Source: Streptomyces venezuelae
GTDB lineage: Bacteria > Actinomycetota > Actinomycetes > Streptomycetales > Streptomycetaceae
Direction: 5' to 3'
Length of the DNA stretch: 64,000 nucleotides
Assembly: GCF_008642315.1 (NCBI RefSeq)
Contig: NZ_CP029192.1
Coordinates: 2,728,001 to 2,792,000 of the forward strand
In this document: positions 55,528 to 63,138 of the stretch, one piece after another
Position numbering within the stretch: the stretch's first letter is position 1
How the letters are laid out: every line of letters starts with the position of its first letter
Translations under genes and position numbers: made by a program
The notes under the pieces: generated by a model
The model's input: only the letters and a program-made list of their open reading frames with translations
Database searches by the model: none
Told to the model about the DNA's origin: nothing

Positions 55528-56226
55528 ATGGGGGAACCTCGGGAGGATGGGCAGGGGCAGCGGGGCATCAATCGGCGCACCCTGCTGATCGGCGGCGCGG
55601 CGGCGGCCGCCGGCACCGTCGTGCTCGCGCGGGACGAGCTCGGCAGGCTGTGGTGGCGGATGCCCGGCGTGGTGAAGAAGCGCAAGGAGGGCGAGGTCGA
55701 CGCCCCGGGCGTGCAGTGGATCGCCGCGTCGGACTACAACTGGCGCCGCGCGGACCGCCCCGACGACTACGAGATCGACCGCGTCGTCATCCACGTCGTC
55801 CAGGGCGGGTACCAGACGGCGCTGCGCGTCTTCAAGGACCCGGGCCACGGCGCCGCCGCGCACTACGTGGTGCGCAAGGACGGCCACATAGCCCAGATGA
55901 TCCGCGAGCTGGACGTGGCGTTCCACGCGGGCAACAAGAGCTGGAACGAACGCAGCATCGGCATCGAGCACGAAGGCTTCGTCGACAAGAAGTCGTCCTT
56001 TACCGGCCCGATGTACGCGGCGTCGGCGCGGCTCACCGCCGGGATCTGCCGGCGGTACGACATCCCGGTGGACCGCGAGCACATCGTGGGCCACGTGGAG
56101 GTGCCCGGCACGGACCACACGGACCCGGGGCCCTACTGGGACTGGGACCGGTATCTGCGCCTGGTCCGGGAGGAGCGGGACAAGCCGGCCCCCAAGCGCT
56201 CCGCGACACCCACCAAGAAGGCCTAG
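55528..56226 (+). CDS. Tat-exported N-acetylmuramoyl-L-alanine amidase (Amidase_2)
   Basis: 232-aa exported cell-wall hydrolase. NRRTLLIGGAAAAAGTVVLA near residue 13 is a twin-arginine signal. The catalytic Amidase_2/PGRP domain follows: RVVIHVVQGGY (Zn His), AAAHYVVRKDGHIAQMI, NERSIGIEHEG, DREHIVGHVEVPGTDHTDPG (Zn ligands). It cleaves the lactyl-alanine bond of peptidoglycan. It is on the opposite strand between mnmA and the cysteine desulfurase, with both neighbours convergent or divergent by 12-61 nt. Confidence 0.92.
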   Translation: MGEPREDGQGQRGINRRTLLIGGAAAAAGTVVLARDELGRLWWRMPGVVKKRKEGEVDAPGVQWIAASDYNWRRADRPDDYEIDRVVIHVVQGGYQTALRVFKDPGHGAAAHYVVRKDGHIAQMIRELDVAFHAGNKSWNERSIGIEHEGFVDKKSSFTGPMYAASARLTAGICRRYDIPVDREHIVGHVEVPGTDHTDPGPYWDWDRYLRLVREERDKPAPKRSATPTKKA

Positions 56227-56237
56227 GGCCGACCTCC

Positions 56238-57407
56238 CTAGCTCAGGCCCGCCGTCCTCGCCCGGTCCACCGCCGGGCCGATCGCCGCCGCCACCGCGTC
56301 GACGTCCGCCTTCGTCGACGTATGGCCGAGCGAGAAGCGGAGGGTGCCGCGGGCGAGGTCGGGGTCGGTGCCGGTGGCGAGCAGGACGTGGCTGGGCTGG
56401 GCGATGCCCGCCGTGCACGCGGAGCCGGTGGAGCACTCGATGCCCTGTGCGTCGAGGAGCAGGAGGAGGGAGTCGCCTTCGCAGCCGGGGAACGTGAAGT
56501 GCGCGTTGGCGGGCAGCCTGCCGTCCGGGTAGGGGTCGCCGCCGAGGATCGCCTCGGGGACCGCGGCGCGGACGGCGGCCACGAGATCGTCGCGGAGCGC
56601 GCCGATCTCGGCGGCGAACCGCTCGCGGTGGGCTGCGGCGTGCTCTCCCGCGACGGCGAACGCCGCGATGGCGGGCACGTCCAGCGTCCCGGAGCGCACG
56701 TGCCGCTCCTGGCCGCCGCCGTGCAGCACGGGCACGGGGCTGTACTCACGGCCGAGGAGCAGCGCGCCGATGCCGTAGGGCCCGCCGATCTTGTGGCTGG
56801 AAACGGTCATGGCGGCGAGGCCGGAGGCGGCGAAGTCGACGGGGATCTGGCCGTAGGCCTGGACGGCGTCGGCGTGCAGCGGGACGCCGAACTCCTGGGC
56901 GACGTCGGCCAGTTCGCGGATGGGCTGGATCGTGCCGATCTCGTTGTTGGCCCACATGACGGTGGCCAGGGCGACGTCGTCGGGGTTGCGCCCGATGGCT
57001 TCGCGCAGGGCTTCGGGGTGCACGCGGCCGTGCGTGTCGACCGGGAGGTACTCGACGGTGGCGCCCTCGTGCTCGCCGAGCCAGTGCACGGCGTCGAGGA
57101 CGGCGTGGTGCTCGACGGGGCTGGCGAGGAGTCGGGTGCGGGCCGGTTCGGCGTCGCGCCGCGCCCAGTAGAGCCCCTTGACGGCGAGGTTGTCCGCCTC
57201 GGTGCCGCCGGAGGTGAAGACGGTTTCGCTGGGTCGGGCGCCGAGCGACTCGGCGAGCGTCTCGCGGGCCTCCTCGACGGTGCGTCGCGCCCGCCGCCCC
57301 GCCGCGTGCAGCGAGGAGGCGTTGCCGGTGACGGCGATCTGCGCGGTCATCGCCGCGATCGCCTCCGGGAGCATCGGAGTGGTCGCTGCGTGGTCGAGGT
57401 AGGCCAT
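56238..57407 (-). CDS. Cysteine desulfurase (IscS/NifS-like)
   Basis: 389-aa PLP enzyme providing persulfide sulfur for Fe-S and tRNA thiolation. [19 protein letters not shown] starts the protein; the PLP Lys is in [16 protein letters not shown], and the catalytic Cys loop is [20 protein letters not shown] chose ATG 57407 ([10 protein letters not shown]); the frame extends three codons. A TAGAAT on the minus strand at 57418-57423 may be a -10 giving a very short leader. It lies near mnmA, a natural sulfur acceptor, though on the other side of the amidase. Confidence 0.95.
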   Translation of the reverse strand: MAYLDHAATTPMLPEAIAAMTAQIAVTGNASSLHAAGRRARRTVEEARETLAESLGARPSETVFTSGGTEADNLAVKGLYWARRDAEPARTRLLASPVEHHAVLDAVHWLGEHEGATVEYLPVDTHGRVHPEALREAIGRNPDDVALATVMWANNEIGTIQPIRELADVAQEFGVPLHADAVQAYGQIPVDFAASGLAAMTVSSHKIGGPYGIGALLLGREYSPVPVLHGGGQERHVRSGTLDVPAIAAFAVAGEHAAAHRERFAAEIGALRDDLVAAVRAAVPEAILGGDPYPDGRLPANAHFTFPGCEGDSLLLLLDAQGIECSTGSACTAGIAQPSHVLLATGTDPDLARGTLRFSLGHTSTKADVDAVAAAIGPAVDRARTAGLS

Positions 57408-57417
57408 GGTGCGCACG

Positions 57418-57423
57418 ATTCTA
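57418..57423 (-). promoter_or_regulatory. Candidate -10 element of the cysteine desulfurase gene
   Basis: TAGAAT (minus strand) matches the Streptomyces -10 pattern and would place transcription start about 5-6 nt before the ATG at 57407. No good -35 was found 17 bp upstream, so this stays tentative. Confidence 0.35.
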
Positions 57424-57455
57424 CGAGCCGTGCGGGGCCCTTCGCCCCGGCGGTA

Positions 57456-57794
57456 TCAGCCTGCGAGACCCCAGGACACGGTGTTGTCCACCGAGACGAG
57501 CGCGGCGAGCACGACGAGGTCGGCCACGCCGAGGCCGAGTCCGAGCAGCGCGCGGCCCCTGCGGGCGGTGCCGCGCCACAGGGAGACGCTCGCGAGGACG
57601 ATCGCGACGGGCCCGAGGACGAGGTTCAGGACGAGCAGTCCGACCAGGCCGAGGATGAAGGAGGCGACAGCCATGCCGTCGGTGTCACGCCGTCCGGTGG
57701 GGCGGGTCTCCTCGGCCTCGGCGGGCGCGGGGGCGGGGTCGGGGGTCGAGTCGGCCTGGGGACGGGGGCGAGTTGCGGTGCTTCCCATGGTCAT
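57456..57794 (-). CDS. DUF4190-type membrane protein
   Basis: 112 aa. Residues 1-44 are polar and Pro/Asp-rich; two membrane helices follow (about 45-72 and 80-105): AVASFILGLVGLLVLNLVLG then RALLGLGLGVADLVVLAALV, fitting DUF4190 with the GxxxG-rich signature. ATG 57794 has AGGAG 7 nt upstream; a second ATG two codons later is also possible. Function unknown. Its 5' region holds three 15-bp repeats at 57817. Confidence 0.82.
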   Translation of the reverse strand: MTMGSTATRPRPQADSTPDPAPAPAEAEETRPTGRRDTDGMAVASFILGLVGLLVLNLVLGPVAIVLASVSLWRGTARRGRALLGLGLGVADLVVLAALVSVDNTVSWGLAG

Positions 57795-57816
57795 GGTGCG
57801 ACTCCTGGCAGGTGGA

Positions 57817-57861
57817 GGTGTCGTACGGAGGGGTGTCGTACGAGGCGGTGTCGTACGGAGA
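57817..57861. repeat. Three tandem 15-bp repeats, GGTGTCGTACGGAGG type
   Basis: GGTGTCGTACGGAGG, GGTGTCGTACGAGGC and GGTGTCGTACGGAGA follow each other with a 15-bp period (57817-57861). They fill the leader of the DUF4190-type gene and lie just beyond the stop of the small membrane-protein gene. Each carries the GTACG/GTAC palindromic core. A regulator or replication-slippage origin cannot be distinguished. Confidence 0.85.
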
Positions 57862-57868
57862 GGCGCGC

Positions 57869-58021
57869 TCAGCGGTGGCGCGCGCGGCGCTCGCGCACGG
57901 CGAAGACCGCGAGCCACACGCCGATCACGGCGGCGGCGGCGAGGCTGACCGGCAGCGGGGCGTGTGCCACGGAACCCATGGCGACGCCCAGCAGCATCAG
58001 GGCGGCGACGATGAAGAGCAC
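57869..58021 (-). CDS. Small membrane protein, 50 aa
   Basis: GTG start with GAGAGAGGGATCTCC upstream; sequence LFIVAALMLLGVAMGSVAH then PLPVSLAAAAVIGVWLAVFA, two membrane helices and a basic C-terminus RERRARHR. It was too short for most gene finders but has a good ribosome site and is read against the TetR gene at 58134. The intervening region contains operator-like sites, so it is the likely target of that regulator. Function unknown. Confidence 0.75.
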   Translation of the reverse strand: MLFIVAALMLLGVAMGSVAHAPLPVSLAAAAVIGVWLAVFAVRERRARHR

Positions 58022-58041
58022 GGAGATCCCTCTCTCAGTTC

Positions 58042-58127
58042 GGTGAACGCTTGTGGTTACAGTTGTTCACTGACTTAGAGAGTACTCCCTCTCCGGTTTT
58101 CAAAACTCGGAGAACAGTTGTTAACTG
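58042..58127. promoter_or_regulatory. FabR/DesT-like operator sites between membrane protein and TetR gene
   Basis: Two copies of the palindrome CAGTTGTTCACTG / CAGTTGTTAACTG (58060-58072, 58115-58127; centres 55 bp apart) lie in the 112-nt divergent region. Next to them GGTGAACGCTTGTGGTTAC (58042-58060) resembles the DesT site of Pseudomonas (AGTGAACGCTTGTTGACT, from memory). This is consistent with the adjacent FabR/DesT-like regulator binding here to control itself and the 50-aa membrane-protein gene. Confidence 0.6.
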
Positions 58128-58133
58128 CATGGC

Positions 58134-58766
58134 ATGAGTCACACTCTCGGCGTCCGGCAGGCCCAGAAGCAGAAGACCCGGCAGGCGCTCCTCGACGCGG
58201 CCCTCCAGCTGCTCGAGGAGCAGAGCCTCAGCAGCCTGGGCCTGCGCGAGGTCACCCGCGCCGTCGGCGTCGCCCCCACCGCCTTCTACCGGCACTTCCG
58301 CGACACCGCCGACCTGGGCGTGACCCTGGTCGAGGAGACCCTCGGCAGCCTGCACACGACGCTCACCGCGATGCTGGCCTCGGAGCGGGGCGACAGCGAG
58401 CAGCGCATCGCGGGCACGGTCGAGCTGATAGCCGGATACGTCCGGGCCCACCCCGCCCACGTCCGTTTCATCGCCCGCGAGCGGCACGGGGGCGTGCGCG
58501 CGGTGCGGGACGCGATCGGCGCCCAACTCGCCCTGTTCGCCAAGGAGGTGGCGGGCCAGTTCGCCCAGGAGCCGCCGACGTCGCGGTGGGCCGAGGACGA
58601 CCTGCTGATGCTGGCGGGCATGTACGTGGACCACATGGTCATGACCGCGTCGGCGTTCCTGGACGCGGGCCCCGGGACGGCGGAGGAGGCGCGGGTCGCG
58701 GACGTCGCCCGCAGACAGCTGCGCCTGGTGGGCCTGGGCCGCGAACACTGGGCGGACGGGCGCTGA
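58134..58766 (+). CDS. TetR-family regulator resembling FabR/DesT
   Basis: 210-aa TetR regulator whose N-terminus follows E. coli FabR closely as I recall it: GVRQAQKQKTRQALLDAALQ, then SSLGLREVTRAVGVAPTAFYRHFRD (recognition helix), and ERHGG. FabR and DesT sense unsaturated versus saturated acyl chains and control fatty-acid desaturation. No desaturase gene is adjacent; the divergent gene is a 50-aa membrane protein. ATG 58134 sits just after the second palindromic site (58115-58127), so repression of its own transcription is likely. Confidence 0.87.
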   Translation: MSHTLGVRQAQKQKTRQALLDAALQLLEEQSLSSLGLREVTRAVGVAPTAFYRHFRDTADLGVTLVEETLGSLHTTLTAMLASERGDSEQRIAGTVELIAGYVRAHPAHVRFIARERHGGVRAVRDAIGAQLALFAKEVAGQFAQEPPTSRWAEDDLLMLAGMYVDHMVMTASAFLDAGPGTAEEARVADVARRQLRLVGLGREHWADGR

Positions 58767-58807
58767 CACCCCCGCCCTTTGGCGCCCCCGCCCGGCCACT
58801 CGACGCA

Positions 58808-58834
58808 ACCGTAAGGAGCTACTAGCCTTACGGT
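58808..58834. promoter_or_regulatory. 27-bp palindromic operator overlapping the hydrolase promoter
   Basis: ACCGTAAGG (58808-58816) and CCTTACGGT (58826-58834) are perfect 9-bp inverted arms around AGCTACTAG, ending one base before the ATG at 58836. TACTAG in the centre looks like a -10 element; it would put the start of transcription within a few bases of the ATG. An embedded AAGGAG lies too far (about 18 nt) to be an ordinary ribosome site. The binder is unknown. Confidence 0.65.
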
Positions 58835-58835
58835 C

Positions 58836-59696
58836 ATGACGGCTGCACGCGTGCGCGACTCCTGGGACCTCGACCGGACCTACGCCGGACCCACCGGAGC
58901 GGTGCGCTGGGCCGCCCTCGGCCCGGCCGACGCCCCGCCCGTCGTCCTCGTCCACGGCACGCCGTTCTCGTCGTACGTGTGGCGGGACATCGCCCGCTCC
59001 CTGGCGGGCGGACACCGCGTGTACGTCTGGGACCTGCCGGGGTACGGCGCCTCGGAGATGCGGTCAGGCCAGGACGTGTCGCTCGCCGCGCAGGGCCGGG
59101 TCCTCGCCGAACTCCTCGCCCACTGGGGCCTGGAGCGGCCCGCCGTCGTGGCTCACGACTTCGGCGGCTGCGTGGCCCTGCGGGCACACCTGCTGCACGG
59201 CGCACGCTACGAACGCCTCGCGCTCGTCGACCCGGTGGCCCTCGCCCCCTGGGGCTCGCCTTCGTACCGGCTGCTCGGAGAGAACGCCGACGTGTTCGCG
59301 CAGCTGCCGCCCGCGCTGCACCGGGCCATGATCCGCGAGTACGTCGCGTCGACGAGCCCGCGCGGACTGCACCCGGCCATCCTCGACCGCCTCGTCGAAC
59401 CCTGGTGCACGGAGGAGGGACAGGCCGCCTTTTACCGGCAGATCGCCCAGAACGACCAGCGGTTCACCGACGAGATCCAGTACCGGTACGGCGAACTGGA
59501 GCTGCCCGTCCTGATCTGCTGGGGCACCGAGGACCCCTGGATCCCCGTGGCCAAGGCCAAGGAGCTCGCGGACCTCGTCCCCGGCGCCGAGCTGCGGCTG
59601 ATCGAGGGCGCGGGGCACCTGGTGCAGGAGGACGCCCCCGCCGAACTGGCCGGCGAGCTCACCCGCTTCCTCCGGGACCTCCGACACAGGCCCTAG
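58836..59696 (+). CDS. Alpha/beta hydrolase with Asp nucleophile (dehalogenase/epoxide-hydrolase-like)
   Basis: 286-aa alpha/beta hydrolase. The oxyanion region VLVHGTPFSSYVWRDIAR and the nucleophile elbow VVAHDFGGCVALRAHL have Asp in the position where esterases have Ser. This is the mark of haloalkane dehalogenases and epoxide hydrolases, which both use an Asp ester intermediate; the halide-stabilising Trp next to the Asp in dehalogenases is Phe here. Later Asp (TEDPWIP) and His (EGAGHLVQEDAP) complete the triad. The gene is probably transcribed from a promoter overlapped by a perfect palindrome at 58808. Its stop abuts the convergent thioesterase stop. Confidence 0.9.
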   Translation: MTAARVRDSWDLDRTYAGPTGAVRWAALGPADAPPVVLVHGTPFSSYVWRDIARSLAGGHRVYVWDLPGYGASEMRSGQDVSLAAQGRVLAELLAHWGLERPAVVAHDFGGCVALRAHLLHGARYERLALVDPVALAPWGSPSYRLLGENADVFAQLPPALHRAMIREYVASTSPRGLHPAILDRLVEPWCTEEGQAAFYRQIAQNDQRFTDEIQYRYGELELPVLICWGTEDPWIPVAKAKELADLVPGAELRLIEGAGHLVQEDAPAELAGELTRFLRDLRHRP

Positions 59697-60566
59697 TCAG
59701 CTCAGCCGGGCCCGTGCCAGCTGTCGCGACTGGGCGACCAGACGGTCCTCGCTGTCCCAGACCTCGGCGTCCTCCTCCAGGAAGCCGCCCGCGAGGTTGC
59801 GGGTGGTGATGGAGACGCGCAGCGGGCCGGGGGCCGGGCGGTGGCGGACGTGGACCGTCAGCTCCACGGTGGGGACCCAGCCGGTGAGGCCCATCTCGAA
59901 GGCGGTCGGCGGCAGCGCGTCGACGGCGAGCAGCAGCGACAGCGGGTCCGCGTCGCGGCCGTCGGCGAGGCCGAACCAGGCCCGCATCTCGCCCTTGCCG
60001 GACGGCTGCCCGAGCGCCCAGCCGAGGGTGGCCGGGTCGAGCTTGAGGAAGAGACGGTCGGCGATGGCCGAACTGCCGGGCACCGGGCGGTGGTCGGGTG
60101 CGTCCTGGGCGCCGAAGCACTGATCGAGCGGCGGGATGGCGGGCGGCTCGGCCGTGGTGCGGACGTCGTCGGGGAGCGCGTCGAGGTCTCCGTACGAGGC
60201 GAGCACGCGGATCCGCTCGACCTCGCGCCCCTCCTCGTCGTACTGGAAGAGCGACGCCTGACCGGTGGAGAGCGAACGGCCGGCGCGGACCACGTCCGTG
60301 CGGATGACGGCGGGGCCGGGGCTCGACGCGGTGAGGTAGTGCGCCGAGACGGTGAAGGGGTCGGCGTGCGGGAGGGCGTCGGCGAGGGCGCGGCCGATGA
60401 CGGCGAGGAGATAGCCGCCGTTGACGGCGCTGATGATCGTCCAGCCGGCGGAGAGTTCGGTGTCGTAGACGCCGGGTTCGCGCCGGGTGACCGCGGTGTC
60501 GCGGTCGAACTCGCTGTCGCCGATGCGCGCGGGCACCGATGCGGGAACTGATGCTGCCGTGACCAT
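59697..60566 (-). CDS. Acyl-CoA thioesterase (TesB-like, double hotdog)
   Basis: 289-aa acyl-CoA thioesterase-family protein: DRDTAVTRREPGVYDTELSA, WTIISAVNGGYLLAVIGRAL, DPFTVSAHYLTASSPGPAVI, and in the second half GWALGQPSGKGEMRAWFGLA and WVPTVELTVHVRHRPAPGPL. These features fit two hotdog domains hydrolysing acyl-CoA. I chose ATG 60566 (MVTAASVPA); the frame opens at 60584. A TTAGAT on the minus strand near 60586 could be its -10. The stop codon directly adjoins the hydrolase stop. Confidence 0.88.
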   Translation of the reverse strand: MVTAASVPASVPARIGDSEFDRDTAVTRREPGVYDTELSAGWTIISAVNGGYLLAVIGRALADALPHADPFTVSAHYLTASSPGPAVIRTDVVRAGRSLSTGQASLFQYDEEGREVERIRVLASYGDLDALPDDVRTTAEPPAIPPLDQCFGAQDAPDHRPVPGSSAIADRLFLKLDPATLGWALGQPSGKGEMRAWFGLADGRDADPLSLLLAVDALPPTAFEMGLTGWVPTVELTVHVRHRPAPGPLRVSITTRNLAGGFLEEDAEVWDSEDRLVAQSRQLARARLS

Positions 60567-60631
60567 GGCAGCAACGTACAACATCTAATTACTGAGCGGT
60601 AGCTTTTTCGGTGCCCTCCCTGGCGCTGCCG

Positions 60632-61306
60632 TCACGGCGTCTCCTCCACCTCGGCCTCCACCGCGGTCGACCGCCGGTTCCACGCGCGCGGCGCCCGCCA
60701 GTGGTAGCGCAGCGCGAGCAGCCGCAGCGTGAACGCCGTCACGACCGCGATGCTGCTGGTCACGGCCGTCAGCGCGTCGAAGTGGATGCACAGGGCGACC
60801 ATCGTGGCGCCCACGATGGCGGGGACCGCGTACAGGTCACGGTCCCAGCGGACCAGCGAGGGCACCTCGTTGGCGACGATGTCGCGGAGGACGCCCCCGC
60901 CGACGGCGGTCATCAGGCCCAGGGTCGCGGACGCGGTCAGGCCGAGTCCGTAGTCGTACGCCTTGGTCGTGCCCGTCACGCAGAACAGGCCGAGGCCCGC
61001 CGCGTCGAAGACGTTCACCGCGAGCTGGGTGCGCTCCACCTCGGGGTGCAGGAAGAAGACCAGGGCGGCCGCGAACAGCGGGGTGATGAAGTAGCCGAGG
61101 TCGGTGAAGGCGGCCGGCGGCACCGCCCCGATGACCAGGTCGCGGAAGAGCCCGCCACCCAGCGCGGTGACCTCGGCGAGGACGGCGATGCCGAAGACGT
61201 CGAAGTTCTTGCGCACCGCAAGCAGGGCACCGGAGATCGCGAAGACGAAGATCCCCACGATGTCGAGCGAGTGCTGGACGGAGGGGGTGAACAGATCCAG
61301 GAGCAC
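60632..61306 (-). CDS. TRIC / UPF0126-family membrane protein (cation channel-like)
   Basis: 224 aa, about seven transmembrane helices arranged as an inverted repeat. Each half carries a GGG-x2-RD motif: TALGGGLFRDLVIG and TAVGGGVLRDIVAN, typical of the TRIC/YicG/YadS group of trimeric intracellular cation channels or glycine transporters. GTG 61306 (LLDLFTPSVQ) gives the family start. A charged C-terminal tail (EAEVEETP) ends it. It could share a transcript with the thioesterase gene 65 nt downstream. Confidence 0.93.
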   Translation of the reverse strand: MLLDLFTPSVQHSLDIVGIFVFAISGALLAVRKNFDVFGIAVLAEVTALGGGLFRDLVIGAVPPAAFTDLGYFITPLFAAALVFFLHPEVERTQLAVNVFDAAGLGLFCVTGTTKAYDYGLGLTASATLGLMTAVGGGVLRDIVANEVPSLVRWDRDLYAVPAIVGATMVALCIHFDALTAVTSSIAVVTAFTLRLLALRYHWRAPRAWNRRSTAVEAEVEETP

Positions 61307-61450
61307 GCGTCATTCTTACCCGTGGCCGCACCGCCCTCGCCCGGGCCCGCACCGCGATGTGAGGGTTGCGCGAGTCTCCCGAGCTTGATACCGGCCTCTC
61401 CCCCGGCCCAGCGGGACCTCATGGCTCCAAAAGTCTCACGGAGGACTTCA

Positions 61451-61471
61451 ATGACACGCTTGAAGCCATGA
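61451..61471 (+). CDS. Six-codon leader ORF, MTRLKP
   Basis: ATG ACA CGC TTG AAG CCA TGA. A GGAGG ribosome site lies 6 nt upstream, stronger than anything in front of the following gene, and the stop TGA overlaps the next ATG (ATGA at 61468-61471). This suggests ribosomes translating this peptide restart on the downstream gene. It is read on the plus strand, overlapping nothing else. Confidence 0.55.
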   Translation: MTRLKP

Positions 61472-61677
61472 GATTCCTGCTGGAGATCGACATGGGTGAG
61501 ACGGCGTTCGACGGCGAGGCCGCCGACGAACTGGGACGGATCCTGCGGTACTGGGGCGGCAACCTGCGTCACTACGCCCTGGAGCCCGGCGCGGGCGAGA
61601 CGGTGTACGACTCCGGGTACCGCGAGGTCGGCGCCTGGCGGATCACCGGGAAGGAAGCGCCGGCTTCCCCTTCGTGA
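61468..61677 (+). CDS. Conserved small hypothetical protein
   Basis: 69 aa, MRFLLEIDMGETAFDGEAAD followed by ELGRILRYWGGNLRHYALE, with no signal or TM. ATG 61468 overlaps the stop of the six-codon leader ORF by 3 nt, so it is probably translated by coupling; an in-frame open region extends to 61366. Similar short proteins beginning MRFLLEIDM seem common in Streptomyces, of unknown function. Its last 35 nt overlap the 3' end of the convergent M1 peptidase gene. Confidence 0.75.
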   Translation: MRFLLEIDMGETAFDGEAADELGRILRYWGGNLRHYALEPGAGETVYDSGYREVGAWRITGKEAPASPS

Positions 61678-63043
61678 AGAGCCAGGTGGTGAAGAGGTCG
61701 TCGAGCTGCTCGCCGGAGACCTTCTCGGCGAGCCGCACGAAGTCGGCGGTGGTCGCGTTGCCGTACCGGTGCTGCTGCACCCAGGCCCGCAGCAGCTTGA
61801 AGAAGTCCTTGTCGCCGATGCGCTCCCTGAGCACCTGGAGCGTCATCGCGCCGCGCTGGTAGACGGCCGACGCGAACATCGTGTCGCGCTGCGGGTCTCC
61901 GACGACGATCTGCCAGAAGGCGGAGTCGGCGGGGCGCGCGTTGTAGCCCGCGAGGAAGGCGTCGTGGGCGGTCTGGGTGCCCTTGTGCTCGCTCCACAGC
62001 CACTGGGAGTAGGTCGCGAAGCCCTCGTTGAGCCAGATGTTGTTCCAGGACTCGGGCGACACGGAGTCGCCGAACCACTGGTGGGCCAGCTCGTGGGCGA
62101 TGGTCGACTCGCTGCGGATCGCGGAGTACACCGGCTTGGTCTGGGTCTCCAGGGAGAAGCCCGCCTGCGGCATGTCGTCGACGATGGCGCCGGTCTCCTC
62201 GAAGGGGTAGGGGCCGAAGAGCTTCGACCAGTGGTCGGTGACCTCGGCCGTCACGCCGTACACGTCGACGTTGTTGCTGTTCTCCAGGACGGGGTCGATG
62301 GCGACGTAGATCGGGGTCCCACCCGGGGTCGTGCCCTTCTTGACGTCGAACTTGCCGATGGTGGCGGTCGCGAGATAGGTCGCCATGGGCTTGGACTCGC
62401 GCCAGTGGGCGACGGTCTGCCCGCCCTTGTCGTACGTGCCGACGAGACGGCCGTTGGAGACCCCGGTCAGGCCCTTGGGCGCCTTGATGCGGATGTCGAA
62501 GGCGGCCTTGTCGGAGGGGTGGTCGCTGGAGGGGAACCAGGTGGACGCGGCGTTCGGCTCGCAGGCGACGAAGACGCCGTCGGTGGTCTTCATCCAGCCG
62601 TAGTCGGAGCCGAAGACGATCGGGCCGCTGAGCGGTTCGGGCACGCCGCCGTAGGTGACGGTCACCGTGAAGTTCTTGTTCTTGCGCAGGGCGTCGCGCG
62701 GCGTGACACGTATCTCGTCGCCGGCGCGCTTGAACGGGGCGCGTCTGCCGTTCACCTCGATCCCGGTGACCGTCAGCTTCTGCAGGTCGAGGTCGAAGGA
62801 CGACAGGTTCTGGGTGGCGCGGGCGGTGATCGTGGTGCGACCGTCGAGGCGGTCGGTGTCGGGGTCGTAGGCGATGTCGAGGCCGTAGTGGTGGACGTCG
62901 AAGCCGCCGTTGCCGAGCTGCGGGAAGTACGGGTCGCCGACACCCTCGGAGCCGGGGTGGGGCCCGGGCGCGGCGGCGATCAGACAGAAGGAGAGCGCCG
63001 CGGTCGCGAGCGCGCCCAGACGTGCCGAACGGGAGAGTGCCAT
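61643..63043 (-). CDS. Secreted M1-family metallopeptidase, short form
   Basis: 466-aa exported zinc aminopeptidase. Residues 1-26 are a Sec signal (LGALATAALSFCLIAAAPG). The N-terminal beta-saddle (about 40-230) precedes the catalytic domain with STIAHELAHQWFGDSVSPE (HExxH) and WLNEGFATYSQW (third Zn Glu). The exopeptidase region GFSLETQT replaces the usual GAMEN, and the large C-terminal helical domain of PepN is absent, as in M1 peptidases of this shorter class. I chose ATG 63043 with AAGGGA upstream. A GACCCGG/CCGGGTC inverted repeat (63139-63166) lies 96 nt upstream. Confidence 0.9.
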   Translation of the reverse strand: MALSRSARLGALATAALSFCLIAAAPGPHPGSEGVGDPYFPQLGNGGFDVHHYGLDIAYDPDTDRLDGRTTITARATQNLSSFDLDLQKLTVTGIEVNGRRAPFKRAGDEIRVTPRDALRKNKNFTVTVTYGGVPEPLSGPIVFGSDYGWMKTTDGVFVACEPNAASTWFPSSDHPSDKAAFDIRIKAPKGLTGVSNGRLVGTYDKGGQTVAHWRESKPMATYLATATIGKFDVKKGTTPGGTPIYVAIDPVLENSNNVDVYGVTAEVTDHWSKLFGPYPFEETGAIVDDMPQAGFSLETQTKPVYSAIRSESTIAHELAHQWFGDSVSPESWNNIWLNEGFATYSQWLWSEHKGTQTAHDAFLAGYNARPADSAFWQIVVGDPQRDTMFASAVYQRGAMTLQVLRERIGDKDFFKLLRAWVQQHRYGNATTADFVRLAEKVSGEQLDDLFTTWLFTKGKPALPSR

Positions 63044-63138
63044 GAGTCTTCCCTTCGAACGCGATTCGATGGGGCATCCGATGTCGCGGACGGACACGGA
63101 CACGCAGACTCTGCACTCTCCCGCCAGGGCATGTACAT

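Noticed and set aside
57817..57861. The 15-bp repeats as a CRISPR array
   Set aside because: Units are head to tail without spacers and too short; no cas genes are present.
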